Made by a program: the position numbers and the translations under genes. This document shows, piece by piece, positions 6,040-12,578 of a stretch of DNA of 31,107 nt (the first letter of the stretch is position 1; the number at the start of each line of letters is the position of its first letter). The notes below the pieces were generated by a model. It worked only from the letters and a program-made list of their open reading frames with translations, had not been told where the DNA came from and searched no databases. The DNA is taken from positions 1 through 31,107 of IMG/VR virus record IMGVR_UViG_3300043466_002572; one strand, 5' to 3'. The DNA comes from a virus.

Positions 6040-6278
6040 AGGCCACCCCCGTTCTGACGTGCGAGGATTGCGCCCTCGTAGTCATGCTCGACAGCCGTCT
6101 GCCGCACTGGATAGGCGATGAACCGCTCACCCTTCCAAGCAGGACCGTAAACGGTCGAGCCTGACACTACGTAGCCAGCCTCACGTAGCTCCTGCTTGTT
6201 CTGGTCCGACAGGACCATGTCCTTCACTCGACCTGCATTCGACAGGTCCACACTGCGCTTGATTTCGTTGGTCGTCAT
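6036..6278 (-). CDS. Small hypothetical protein
   Basis: An 80-residue protein starting at ATG 6278 after a palindrome and the leader AAACGACT, without a ribosome-binding site. It begins with helical, charged sequence (VKDMVLSDQNKQELREAGYV) and continues with a beta-like stretch (VSGSTVYGPAWKGERFIAYP). No family was recognised. Its stop overlaps the next start as GTGA. Confidence 0.6.
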   Translation of the reverse strand: MTTNEIKRSVDLSNAGRVKDMVLSDQNKQELREAGYVVSGSTVYGPAWKGERFIAYPVRQTAVEHDYEGAILARQNGGGL

Positions 6279-6286
6279 AGTCGTTT

Positions 6287-6324
6287 GGATCAGCTGATCC
6301 GCAGAACCCCCTGCACGCAGGAGG
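6287..6324 (-). promoter_or_regulatory. Palindrome plus hairpin ahead of the 6278 gene
   Basis: GGATCAGCTGATCC (6287-6300) is a perfect 14-base palindrome. Next to it, CCCCCTGC (6307-6314) pairs with GCAGGAGG (6317-6324) with one wobble pair. Both lie in the 55-base gap between the membrane-peptide stop and the next start, and the RNA would be strongly folded. Confidence 0.5.
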
Positions 6325-6333
6325 CTCGCCGGG

Positions 6334-6438
6334 TCATCCGATAGGTCCGATCACTGCATCCACCAGCAGCCACACGATCAGGAACACGACGCCACTGCCA
6401 AGGATCAGGACGGCGGCATCACGCATCAGGCGCTTCAC
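6334..6438 (-). CDS. Tiny single-pass membrane protein (34 aa)
   Basis: Starts at GTG 6438 with AGGAGGTGAGC immediately ahead, a near-perfect ribosome-binding site, and overlaps the previous stop as GTGA. It has a short basic N-terminus (VKRLMRD) followed by one long hydrophobic segment, LILGSGVVFLIVWLLVDAVI, so it is an inner-membrane peptide. The strong translation signals in such a small frame support it as a gene. Function unknown. Confidence 0.65.
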   Translation of the reverse strand: MKRLMRDAAVLILGSGVVFLIVWLLVDAVIGPIG

Positions 6439-6659
6439 AGGCTCACCTCCTGCGCACTGAACACGACGGCCTCACCTTCGACTTCATACGACAGATAACC
6501 GGAGGCCAGTGCCTCCGCGATCGCGTTTGGAAGGCCGTATCCTTCGCGGAGGATCCGGACGGCCGCTGGTGCATCAGTCGGGAACATCGACTGCGCGAAA
6601 CGGATGATTCCGGGGGTGTAGCACCAATCGGTGCTGCTGAGTCGGTAGGTGTTTTTCAT
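6435..6659 (-). CDS. Small hypothetical phage protein
   Basis: A 74-residue protein from ATG 6659, with GGAG about 8 bases ahead in the hairpin leader. It has the pattern RILREGYGLPNAIAEALASGYLSY and then EGEAVVF, which resembles a recurring unannotated phage family. The N-terminus contains W and C with no obvious motif. Its end overlaps the membrane-peptide gene. Confidence 0.65.
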   Translation of the reverse strand: MKNTYRLSSTDWCYTPGIIRFAQSMFPTDAPAAVRILREGYGLPNAIAEALASGYLSYEVEGEAVVFSAQEVSL

Positions 6660-6677
6660 GGTTGTTTCTCCAGCCGT

Positions 6678-6727
6678 TCTGGCCGGACCAGAAGCCGCCC
6701 CGAAGGACGGCCTCGGATCTGGTCAGA
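6678..6727 (-). repeat. Intercistronic hairpin, copy B
   Basis: Same layout as copy A at 5527-5575. TCTGACCAGA (6727-6718, minus strand) contains the upstream stop codon. It is followed by the stem GCCGUCC-UUCG-GGGCGGC (6710-6693), then TCTGG...GGCCAGA and CGGCTGGAG before the next start. The UUCG loop makes it very stable. No U-run. Confidence 0.65.
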
Positions 6728-6944
6728 GGATCTCAGCCCGGACGTCATCGTGATAGCTGGTGATGCTTCGCGCTGCCGCCGTCATCTGTTCCAGCGCCTC
6801 GGCGTAAGTCTCGCAGTCTTCGACGAACTCCGCCCAGTCGTTGCTGTCGTAGCATTCGATGAATACCTGCCAGCCGTGCCCTTGCTCGTAGTTTTCGGAG
6901 GCGATCGCCTTCAGTTTGGCGATCCAATCTTGCTTGTTGCTCAT
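6723..6944 (-). CDS. Small hypothetical protein, first gene of the leftward operon
   Basis: A 73-residue acidic protein starting at ATG 6944. It has the pattern DWIAKLKAIASENYEQGHGWQ, VFIECYDSNDWAEFV and a helical end (EALEQMTAAARSI), close to a family common in phage accessory operons and of unknown function. The leader is A/C-rich (AACAACAAAAACAAC) with no ribosome-binding site. Its stop codon lies inside hairpin copy B. Confidence 0.7.
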   Translation of the reverse strand: MSNKQDWIAKLKAIASENYEQGHGWQVFIECYDSNDWAEFVEDCETYAEALEQMTAAARSITSYHDDVRAEIL

Positions 6945-6959
6945 GTTGTTTTTGTTGTT

Positions 6960-7026
6960 AGAACTGCGACCGAGCCGTCAAGATCCCATAAAGCGCTTTC
7001 CGTGTCAACACCTCATTCGCAGTTCT
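6960..7026 (-). promoter_or_regulatory. Putative promoter/operator of the leftward operon
   Basis: A consensus -35 box TTGACA lies on the minus strand at 7008-7003; the matching -10 region is weak (GATCTT at 6985-6980). Perfect 10-base inverted arms flank it: AGAACTGCGA at 6960-6969 and TCGCAGTTCT at 7017-7026. One arm would lie near the transcription start and the other above the -35, as expected for paired operator half-sites. Confidence 0.5.
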
Positions 7027-7085
7027 TCCAAAAAACCTCGGTAAACATTGGTTGAAATCGTGGTCGAAAAGTGTATGGCTGCGTC

Positions 7086-7427
7086 ATGCCGTTGATGGAA
7101 AAGTCGTACCCAAACATGGACGGGAAGAGCCTGTCGAGGCGGGCGGGAAGGAGTGAGGTGGTTGTGAGTCTGGCAAGATCGACTCTACCCGGCCAGATGG
7201 TTCTCCGGCTGCGACGCACTGCGGAAGACATGGGTCAGATCGCTCAGGACCCAGAGGCACCTGCCAACGATCGGATCTCCGCCGCCAAGGCCATGGTCAC
7301 CCTCCAAGACCAACTCATGGACCTGCTCGCAATCCCACGACGACCTGCCGCCGCTGGTAAAGGAAAAGCCTCCGCCCCACTCCTTGATGTATCACCGGTC
7401 GGACCTCCGCCTGACCTCGGCGCCTGA
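7086..7427 (+). CDS. Orphan hypothetical protein with helical C-terminal part
   Basis: A 113-residue basic protein and the only rightward gene between two leftward operons. The conserved-looking core is LRRTAEDMGQIAQDPEAPANDRISAAKAMVTLQDQLMDLL. Its 'DPEAPxxxRxxAAxALL' pattern is seen in small helical phage proteins, including some called small terminase subunits or DNA-binding helpers. The tail is proline- and alanine-rich. Start options are GTG 7071, ATG 7086, ATG 7095 and ATG 7116, and none has a clear ribosome-binding site. The large terminase lies 15 kb away, so a packaging role is only a guess. Confidence 0.55.
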   Translation: MPLMEKSYPNMDGKSLSRRAGRSEVVVSLARSTLPGQMVLRLRRTAEDMGQIAQDPEAPANDRISAAKAMVTLQDQLMDLLAIPRRPAAAGKGKASAPLLDVSPVGPPPDLGA

Positions 7428-7490
7428 TCCGGGTCTCACCTGACCTGCGGGTCCCATAATGGATTCCTTAGACGGCCGCACCGTCCCCAC

Positions 7491-7509
7491 GGGGTGGGGT
7501 GGGTGGGGG
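7491..7509 (+). other. G-quadruplex motif
   Basis: The bases GGGGTGGGGTGGGTGGGGG hold four runs of three or more G separated by single T bases. That is the strongest class of parallel G-quadruplex pattern. It is on the plus strand, 64 bases after the orphan gene and inside the candidate origin. Confidence 0.75.
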
Positions 7510-7824
7510 CCGCGTTTGCAGCGATGTCATAACGGGACCCCCTCTCCAATACCTAGGCCATTTTCCAAACCGACATAGAACGCTTTATCAGAGGGGTAGT
7601 ACAGGGGTGCCAGTGAGGGTATGCTCTGACCCTCACCCTGCGTTTTCGCCCTGATTCTTAGGCTTTTTTGTTCTACTGGTAGGGGGGTGTGAGGGTAAAG
7701 TACAACTTAATGGTTCCGCATTATCCAGTGGCCGTCCGCCGGCTCCGCCAGTCTCCGCCGCCGCCCCGCCGTCAATTTTAACGCGACCCTCGCCCCCCCC
7801 TACTTTTGTCATGACAAGCGTTCC

Positions 7825-7845
7825 AAAAAGCCTTAGGACCAAGGC
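7825..7845 (-). terminator. Probable terminator of the primase operon
   Basis: Read on the minus strand, GCCTT-GGTCCT-AAGGC (7845-7830) forms a 5-bp stem followed by TTTTT (7829-7825). It lies about 70 bases after the primase stop. The stem is short, so termination may be partial. Confidence 0.5.
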
Positions 7846-7917
7846 AAAAACGGAGGGTGAGGGGGGAGGCTTACTTTCACTGGATTTCAAAATGACCCTC
7901 ACCCTGTTTTCCGTTTT

Positions 7918-10137
7918 TCAGGCCCATACGGAGGCGTTCGATCCAGTTGGCGGAGTGATCGACCAGCGGACCTTGCCGTTCGATTTCGTCTTCTTGATGC
8001 GCTCTGAATCCTGCTCATGGAGCCGTGCGAGGTAGACTCCGCAGGCGGTATTGAAGCGGAAGAGGCGGTCGGCCTCGCGGGAATACTTGGAGTCACGTAA
8101 AGCGGTTTCCAGGTCCGAGGCGGTGCCTTTCCAGGTGAGGAACTCGTTCTCGAAGATCACGGTGTCGATAAGGCCGATGAGTTGGTGCTCTGGCGACAGC
8201 TGCATGAGTTCTTCGAGGATGGCCGGGTGCTGGTAGGCCTTGAGGCCGCAGCGGGGTTCGACGAGGTGGTCAGGCACGGTGAGGCCGTCGAGGTAGTGGG
8301 CGAAGGCGGAGAGTTCGGTGTCGAGGATGTCCTTGAGGATGGCGATTTCTTCGCCGGGCCAGGGGAGGGTTTGGCGGACGCAGCGGAGGATGATGAGCTT
8401 GTCCATCAGGGATGGGTCGAGGGGAGGGAGGACCTGGAGGTTCTCGGGCTCGTCGTTGAGGGAGATGGACATGGCCCAGATGGGGCGGAGGGTGATGGCT
8501 TGGCGGTTCTTGGGGTGACAGGACTGGTTCTGGGCGAAGAGCATGGATTTGATGTTGGAACCGAGGGTGCGCCGGGAGTGGATATCGCGGCCGGGGGCCT
8601 CGTCCTCGATGCAGAGGTGTTCGGAGGTGAAAAGGTCGCCGTTGAAGTCGGTGGCGCCAGACATGTAACGGTATGGCTTGGCGATGCGGCCGCCGAGGAG
8701 CCGGGTGATGACGGCGGACTGGACGAAGGACTTGCCGCACGCGGCGGGGCCGACGAGGGCGAGCGCCTGCGATGATCGCCAGGTGCCGGTCAGGACGGCT
8801 TGGCGACGGAGGGAGAGCCAGTAGATGAGGCGCCAGTACTGGTCGTCGTTCTGGTCAAGGAGGTTATGGAGGTAGGTCTGGAGGCGGGAACAGTCGCCGG
8901 GGGTAGCCGGGAGCGGTACGACGGAGCGGGTTACGAGGATGGTGCCGTAGAGGCCGGCGCGGTGACCTGCGAGTGGGCCGGCGTATTCGATCAGGGTATC
9001 GCGGGTGCGGCGGAGGAGTTCGCGGTCCACGTCGGAGGCGCCGGTTTGGTCCTTGGTGGGGGAGACGCCGGACTCGGTGAAGAGGGTCCGGACGCGCTCG
9101 CCGTTGATCTGGGCGTAATCGCCCCAGGCGTTGCGGGTCCACCACTGGCCGGAGTTCGGGTCGTAATGGAGGTCGTCGAGCGGGTTTTGAGATGCTGGCA
9201 CCGGTTGAGCGGGAACCGGGCGTGGGAGATCGCCAGCAGCGTCGAGGAGGCCCTGGATGGAGATGTCAGGAGGGATGGGGTCAGCGAGGTCCCAGCCGTC
9301 GGGGAGGGAGGACGGGAGGGTGACGACGCGGGCGGCTGGCAGGCGGGCTTTCAGGTAGACCATGGCGTCCCGGCCGGGTTTGTCGTGGTCGGGCCACAGG
9401 ATGATCGGGGTGGCGCGTGTCAGCAGGGGATCGAGGACCGCACGGCCGACACGCTTGGAGCCGCCCTGCCAGGTGATGACGACGTGGGACGGGAAGAGCT
9501 TGGAAGCGGCGACAGCGGTTTTCTCGCCCTCTACGATCAGGACGGGGTCGTTCGGGCGCCGGGTGAGGAGGTGGAGGTTAAAGAGGGGGACCGGGTCGGG
9601 GTTGGGCCAGCCCTTCCAGCGCCAGTGGCGGGGGTTGAGCGGGTCGGGAAGCTGGTTTTCGGGCGGGAGGAGCCGGAGGGGACGGACGTCCTTGGAGCCG
9701 TCGGGCAGGTCGAACCGGACGACGTAGGCATGGATAGTTCCGTCCGGGTTGTGGTAGGGCCAGGCGGCGGTGCCGTAGCGGTAGGGCTGGGAGGCGTCGT
9801 TGCGGTGGCCGTGCTTGAGGGGATCGAACGAGCGCTGGGTGGGCTGGTAATCGTCGCGGATGCCGAGGAATTGGCGAGCCCAGGCGGCTGCCCGGCCGAT
9901 GGGGAGTGTCTGGTTCTGGGCGACGAGGGCCAGGAGATCGCCACCCTCACCAGCTGCGTGGTCGTACCAGAGGCCCTGCTTGGGGCCTTGGAGTTCGACG
10001 CACAGAGAGTCGCCGGCGTCGCCGAAGACGTTGCCGACGATCCACTGGGTGCCGATGCGGCGGCCAGCGGGGAGGAGTTGCGTGCAGAGTTCTTCAACGC
10101 GGACGGCGAGTGCGTCCGCGAGTTCGTGGAGTTCCAT
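7918..10137 (-). CDS. TOPRIM primase fused to a superfamily 3-like helicase
   Basis: A 739-residue replication protein. The N-terminal part has GLWYDHAAGEGGDLLALV (about 55-73), as in phage primases before the TOPRIM domain. The TOPRIM domain shows VEGEKTA (202-208) with the catalytic glutamate, and PDHDKPG (249-255) with the paired aspartates. After a proline-rich link come a Walker A VGPAACGKS (462-470) and an acidic Walker B LCIEDE (508-513), as in D5-type helicases. It would prime and unwind DNA at the fork. No N-terminal zinc cysteine cluster is visible. It is last in a four-gene operon. The start at ATG 10137 lacks a clear ribosome-binding site. Confidence 0.88.
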   Translation of the reverse strand: MELHELADALAVRVEELCTQLLPAGRRIGTQWIVGNVFGDAGDSLCVELQGPKQGLWYDHAAGEGGDLLALVAQNQTLPIGRAAAWARQFLGIRDDYQPTQRSFDPLKHGHRNDASQPYRYGTAAWPYHNPDGTIHAYVVRFDLPDGSKDVRPLRLLPPENQLPDPLNPRHWRWKGWPNPDPVPLFNLHLLTRRPNDPVLIVEGEKTAVAASKLFPSHVVITWQGGSKRVGRAVLDPLLTRATPIILWPDHDKPGRDAMVYLKARLPAARVVTLPSSLPDGWDLADPIPPDISIQGLLDAAGDLPRPVPAQPVPASQNPLDDLHYDPNSGQWWTRNAWGDYAQINGERVRTLFTESGVSPTKDQTGASDVDRELLRRTRDTLIEYAGPLAGHRAGLYGTILVTRSVVPLPATPGDCSRLQTYLHNLLDQNDDQYWRLIYWLSLRRQAVLTGTWRSSQALALVGPAACGKSFVQSAVITRLLGGRIAKPYRYMSGATDFNGDLFTSEHLCIEDEAPGRDIHSRRTLGSNIKSMLFAQNQSCHPKNRQAITLRPIWAMSISLNDEPENLQVLPPLDPSLMDKLIILRCVRQTLPWPGEEIAILKDILDTELSAFAHYLDGLTVPDHLVEPRCGLKAYQHPAILEELMQLSPEHQLIGLIDTVIFENEFLTWKGTASDLETALRDSKYSREADRLFRFNTACGVYLARLHEQDSERIKKTKSNGKVRWSITPPTGSNASVWA

Positions 10138-10166
10138 GGGTGCTTGTAGGGGGTTGTGAGGAGGTG

Positions 10167-10364
10167 TCAGTCCTCGGAGTTCAGGTCGTATTCGTTGGCC
10201 TCAAGGAGGGCCGTCTGGAGTTGTTCAGGTGTGGCTGGTTTGTCGCCGCAGAGCATACCGAGGCGCTCGTAGAAGCGGTAGGTGGCCTCGGGAGAGAGGT
10301 GTTTAGGGGCGGTCTGAGTGAGCGCCTGGGTGATGGTGTTGGCGCGGAGGGTTGGGTTGTTCAC
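10167..10364 (-). CDS. Small helical protein between nuclease and primase
   Basis: A 65-residue protein starting at GTG 10364, which overlaps the nuclease stop as GTGA. It is helical and charged, with LSPEATYRFYERLGMLCGDKPATPEQLQTAL and an acidic end. A much longer frame extends upstream through the nuclease and helicase genes, but only this last part is coding. The position suggests an accessory replication role; no family recognised. Confidence 0.6.
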   Translation of the reverse strand: MNNPTLRANTITQALTQTAPKHLSPEATYRFYERLGMLCGDKPATPEQLQTALLEANEYDLNSED

Positions 10365-10732
10365 AGGTTGTCGGTGTCGGAGATTGAGCGGGCGATGATG
10401 GCGAGGCCGCCGGCGGCGTTGATCTGGTCGAGCCAGTTGATCTGATCGGGCCGGACCTTGCCGGTGGGGGTTTTGACTTCGATGGAGAGGAACTGGGCGA
10501 TCGGCTTGCCGACCATGTCGGGTGTAACGGTCAGGGTGCGCCAGCCGATGAGGTCGCCGGACCCGGGAAACAGGCCCATACGGACATGGCGGGCGTCCAT
10601 CAGGAAGACGCCTTCGGGATCGCGCAGGGCCTTGCCGACGTAGCCCTCGCCGACCTGGTTGCGGAACACGCGGACGTGGGGTTTGGAACCAGCGGCGCGG
10701 AGGATGAGAGCTTGGAGTTCGGATTCTGTCAC
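10361..10732 (-). CDS. VRR-NUC nuclease
   Basis: A 123-residue protein from GTG 10732, chosen because it overlaps the helicase stop as GTGA; the ATG upstream would run into the helicase gene. It shows the VRR-NUC layout of PD-(D/E)xK nucleases: RVFRNQVGEGYVG early, then GSGDLIGW with the catalytic aspartate (60), IEVKTPTG with E85 and K87, and Q97 in the following helix. Such enzymes cut branched or structured DNA. Its place between a DEAH helicase and a primase is the usual setting of this family in phages and points to fork or recombination-intermediate processing. Confidence 0.87.
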   Translation of the reverse strand: MTESELQALILRAAGSKPHVRVFRNQVGEGYVGKALRDPEGVFLMDARHVRMGLFPGSGDLIGWRTLTVTPDMVGKPIAQFLSIEVKTPTGKVRPDQINWLDQINAAGGLAIIARSISDTDNL

Positions 10733-12111
10733 AGGATGGAGGTAAGTAGACTGGTCTTGCGGGAGCGAGCTTTCCAGCGGAAGAAAGCCCATCCCGGTTT
10801 GTAGCCACGCCGTGCGGCAAGGGCACGGAAATCTTCCAGAGTCCGACACATTCCTTCCTCGCGGCGTTCGTCGCGCTTCTTGGCGATGTCCTCGATGGAC
10901 AGGCGCTGAAGCTCGCCATCGACTTCGTCGATCTCACGAGGAGCGATCTCGCGTTCAGATCCGCACTGCGGGCAGGCGGTGCCGGCAAAGATTGCGAAGC
11001 ACTTCGAACACTGCTTGGTTTCGACGGGCTTGGATTTGGCCTTGCGCTTCTCGCGCCCTTCGAGGTCCCAGTCGCGGTCCTGCTCGGCCAAGCCGTGACG
11101 CAGGCAGTTTCCTACGTGGTCGAGGATGACAGCGTGAGTCTTGCCGGGGTAGGGTCTGAGAGCGCGACCCAGCTGCTGCAAGTGCATGGACAACGAATGA
11201 GTGGGCCGAAGAAGAATAGCCGCGTTGACCGTGGGGAGATCGAACCCCTCGGAGATCAACTCGCAGCTGGTCAGAACCAGGATCCGGCCGGCCGTCAGGT
11301 CTTCCACGCGCTTCTTGCGGGTTTCCTGATCCAGCTGGCCGTCGATCGACGCTGCCGGGACGCCAGCGGCTTCAAACTGTGCCGCAACGTGCTGCGAGTG
11401 AGCGACGGAGATGCAGAAGGCCACCGCCCGCTGGTTTGGGCAAAAGCGCCGGTAGTGCGTTACCGCGTCGCCGGTTATTTTTGGGGTGTCGATTACCTCG
11501 GCCGCCTCACCGAGATTGTAATCGCCGGCGAGCTTCGAGACGCTTGAGAGATCCACAGCCTCCCGGGGAGCGTAGTAGACCGGCCGGGCAAGGAATCCGT
11601 TGTCGATGAGCCAGCCCACGGTAGGCCCCATGACCATGCGATCGAACACGGCACCGAGACCTTTGCCGTCGAGACGCTCTGGGGTCGCCGTGACGCCGAT
11701 GAACTTGGCTTTCGGCCAGGTGGCGAACATCTCGATGTAGGACTTCGAGACCGCGTGATGCGCCTCGTCGATGATGACAAGGTCGGGTTCGGGGACTTTG
11801 TCGAACCGGCGGGCGAGCGTCTGGATCGAGGCGACCATGGCAGATTGTTGAGCCATGAATTTTCCGGACTGGATGAATCCGTGCGGCACGTTGACGCGCT
11901 TCAACGTGGCGCCGATCTGCTCAAGGATTTCCTTCCGATGCGCCACGATAATCACCCGGGATCCGCGTTGCAGGACCTGCGAGGTGATGTAACTGAAGAG
12001 GACCGTCTTGCCGGATCCAGTGGGGCTCACCGCCAGCGGCCGTTTGGCGCCAGACCCGAACGCAGAGCGGATATCCTGAGCAAGCTGGTTTTGGTAGGGG
12101 CGCAGTTCCAT
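10729..12111 (-). CDS. DEAH-box superfamily 2 helicase
   Basis: A 460-residue protein with the superfamily 2 motifs in order: RPYQ near the N-terminus (Q-like motif), PTGSGKT (30-36), DEAH (115-118), TATP (141-144) and QQLGRALRP (312-320). A C-terminal zinc ribbon has cysteines at 368, 371, 380 and 383. The enzyme would use ATP to move along or remodel duplex DNA during replication or recombination. ATG 12111 starts exactly at the conserved ELRPYQ block; an in-frame ATG further upstream crosses the palindrome and is less likely. First gene of the replication operon. Confidence 0.93.
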   Translation of the reverse strand: MELRPYQNQLAQDIRSAFGSGAKRPLAVSPTGSGKTVLFSYITSQVLQRGSRVIIVAHRKEILEQIGATLKRVNVPHGFIQSGKFMAQQSAMVASIQTLARRFDKVPEPDLVIIDEAHHAVSKSYIEMFATWPKAKFIGVTATPERLDGKGLGAVFDRMVMGPTVGWLIDNGFLARPVYYAPREAVDLSSVSKLAGDYNLGEAAEVIDTPKITGDAVTHYRRFCPNQRAVAFCISVAHSQHVAAQFEAAGVPAASIDGQLDQETRKKRVEDLTAGRILVLTSCELISEGFDLPTVNAAILLRPTHSLSMHLQQLGRALRPYPGKTHAVILDHVGNCLRHGLAEQDRDWDLEGREKRKAKSKPVETKQCSKCFAIFAGTACPQCGSEREIAPREIDEVDGELQRLSIEDIAKKRDERREEGMCRTLEDFRALAARRGYKPGWAFFRWKARSRKTSLLTSIL

Positions 12112-12138
12112 CGTGAGCCGCAGGCTGCGTTCTGCGGC

Positions 12139-12150
12139 TTGACGTGTCAA
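12139..12150. promoter_or_regulatory. Divergent operator/promoter palindrome
   Basis: TTGAC-GT-GTCAA is an inverted repeat between the divergent helicase and regulator genes. It also provides a -35-like TTGACG rightward and TTGACA leftward. No good -10 boxes follow on either side, so the promoter reading is weak; an operator for the adjacent regulator is plausible. Confidence 0.45.
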
Positions 12151-12173
12151 GCACAAGCTGCACACTCGCCGGC

Positions 12174-12368
12174 ATGAGTAACACGATTCGAGTGAGCTAC
12201 CGGTTGCCGATTGAGGTGGCCCAGATGCTGGAAGATGAGGCGATTCGAGCCCGCCGGACGAAAACTGCGGTGCTGATCATTGCGATCGAGGACCATGTCC
12301 TGCGGTGCGAGCATGATCGTGCGATCGAGTCCTCCAAGAAACGCGTTGACACTCGGAAGAGCCGCTAG
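12174..12368 (+). CDS. Ribbon-helix-helix (Arc/MetJ-type) regulator
   Basis: A 64-residue protein. TIRVSYRLPIEVAQMLEDEA has the ribbon strand and first helix of the ribbon-helix-helix fold, and TKTAVLIIAIEDHV forms the second helix. Such proteins bind DNA as dimers through the strand and act as small repressors. The start at ATG 12174 is used because the family pattern begins directly after it. The gene lies 24 bases from the palindrome at 12139-12150, between the divergent replication and capsid blocks, so it may control both. Confidence 0.82.
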   Translation: MSNTIRVSYRLPIEVAQMLEDEAIRARRTKTAVLIIAIEDHVLRCEHDRAIESSKKRVDTRKSR

Positions 12369-12390
12369 CACGCTTCCCGCACGACGCATA

Positions 12391-12411
12391 GCCCGGTTTC
12401 GTCAACCGGGC
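12391..12411 (+). terminator. Perfect hairpin after the regulator gene
   Basis: GCCCGGTT-TCGTC-AACCGGGC forms an 8-bp stem with a 5-base loop, 22 bases after the regulator stop. No T-run follows. It could weaken read-through or protect the transcript end. Confidence 0.5.
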
Positions 12412-12495
12412 GCGAACTGGGCGCGTTATTCCAGTTGGCCAAGAGCGCCGAAGGGCGTTCGCCGGTTCCACGGCTCGGACTCGCCACCGAGGTTG

Positions 12496-12523
12496 GATTG
12501 ATGGTCTTAACAGACCTGCAATC
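12496..12523 (+). promoter_or_regulatory. Dyad upstream of the capsid gene
   Basis: GATTG-AT-GGTCT and AGACC-TG-CAATC flank TAAC, with 10 of 12 positions paired. It lies about 56 bases ahead of the capsid gene in a non-coding leader, and could be an operator or an RNA stem. Confidence 0.5.
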
Positions 12524-12524
12524 T

Positions 12525-12566
12525 GCCTCGTTGTCTCGGAGGGGTAGGTGAAGTAAACCCCGAGGC
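12525..12566 (+). promoter_or_regulatory. Leader stem and ribosome-binding site of the capsid gene
   Basis: GCCTCG (12525-12530) can pair with CGAGGC (12561-12566), and GGGGT (12541-12545) with ACCCC (12557-12561). These compete with or stack on each other just before AGGAG, the ribosome-binding site of the gene at 12579. Such leaders are typical of highly expressed structural genes. Confidence 0.5.
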
Positions 12567-12578
12567 AGGAGAGCCAAT

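Larger units (their letters stand above)
7428..7917. other. Non-coding region, candidate replication origin
   Basis: About 490 bases without a convincing gene, next to the primase-helicase operon. GTGAGGGT occurs at 7613-7620 and 7689-7696; its complement ACCCTCAC is at 7629-7636 and 7895-7902, with a one-base variant at 7786-7793. The first pair forms an 8+8 dyad with an 8-base spacer. TGACCCTCACCCTG is repeated exactly at 7627-7640 and 7893-7906. A perfect GACGG/CCGTC stem lies at 7471-7485. Base composition swings from G-runs to T- and A-rich stretches. Iterated motifs beside a primase suggest an origin; this is inference. Confidence 0.45.

Noticed and set aside
7633-7902. Minus-strand frame of 89 codons in the non-coding region
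   Set aside because: Low-complexity G/E/K/P composition, no ribosome-binding site, and it covers the repeats and the likely terminator.
8800-10149. Long plus-strand reading frame of 449 codons, and another at 8182-8775, opposite the primase
   Set aside because: The products are runs of G, V, E and A with no domain. The minus strand carries TOPRIM and Walker motifs, so these are shadows caused by high GC.
10365-10988. Upstream part of a long minus-strand frame ending at 10167
   Set aside because: It overlaps the nuclease and helicase genes in another frame and is R/P/S-rich. Only the part from GTG 10364 onward is coding.
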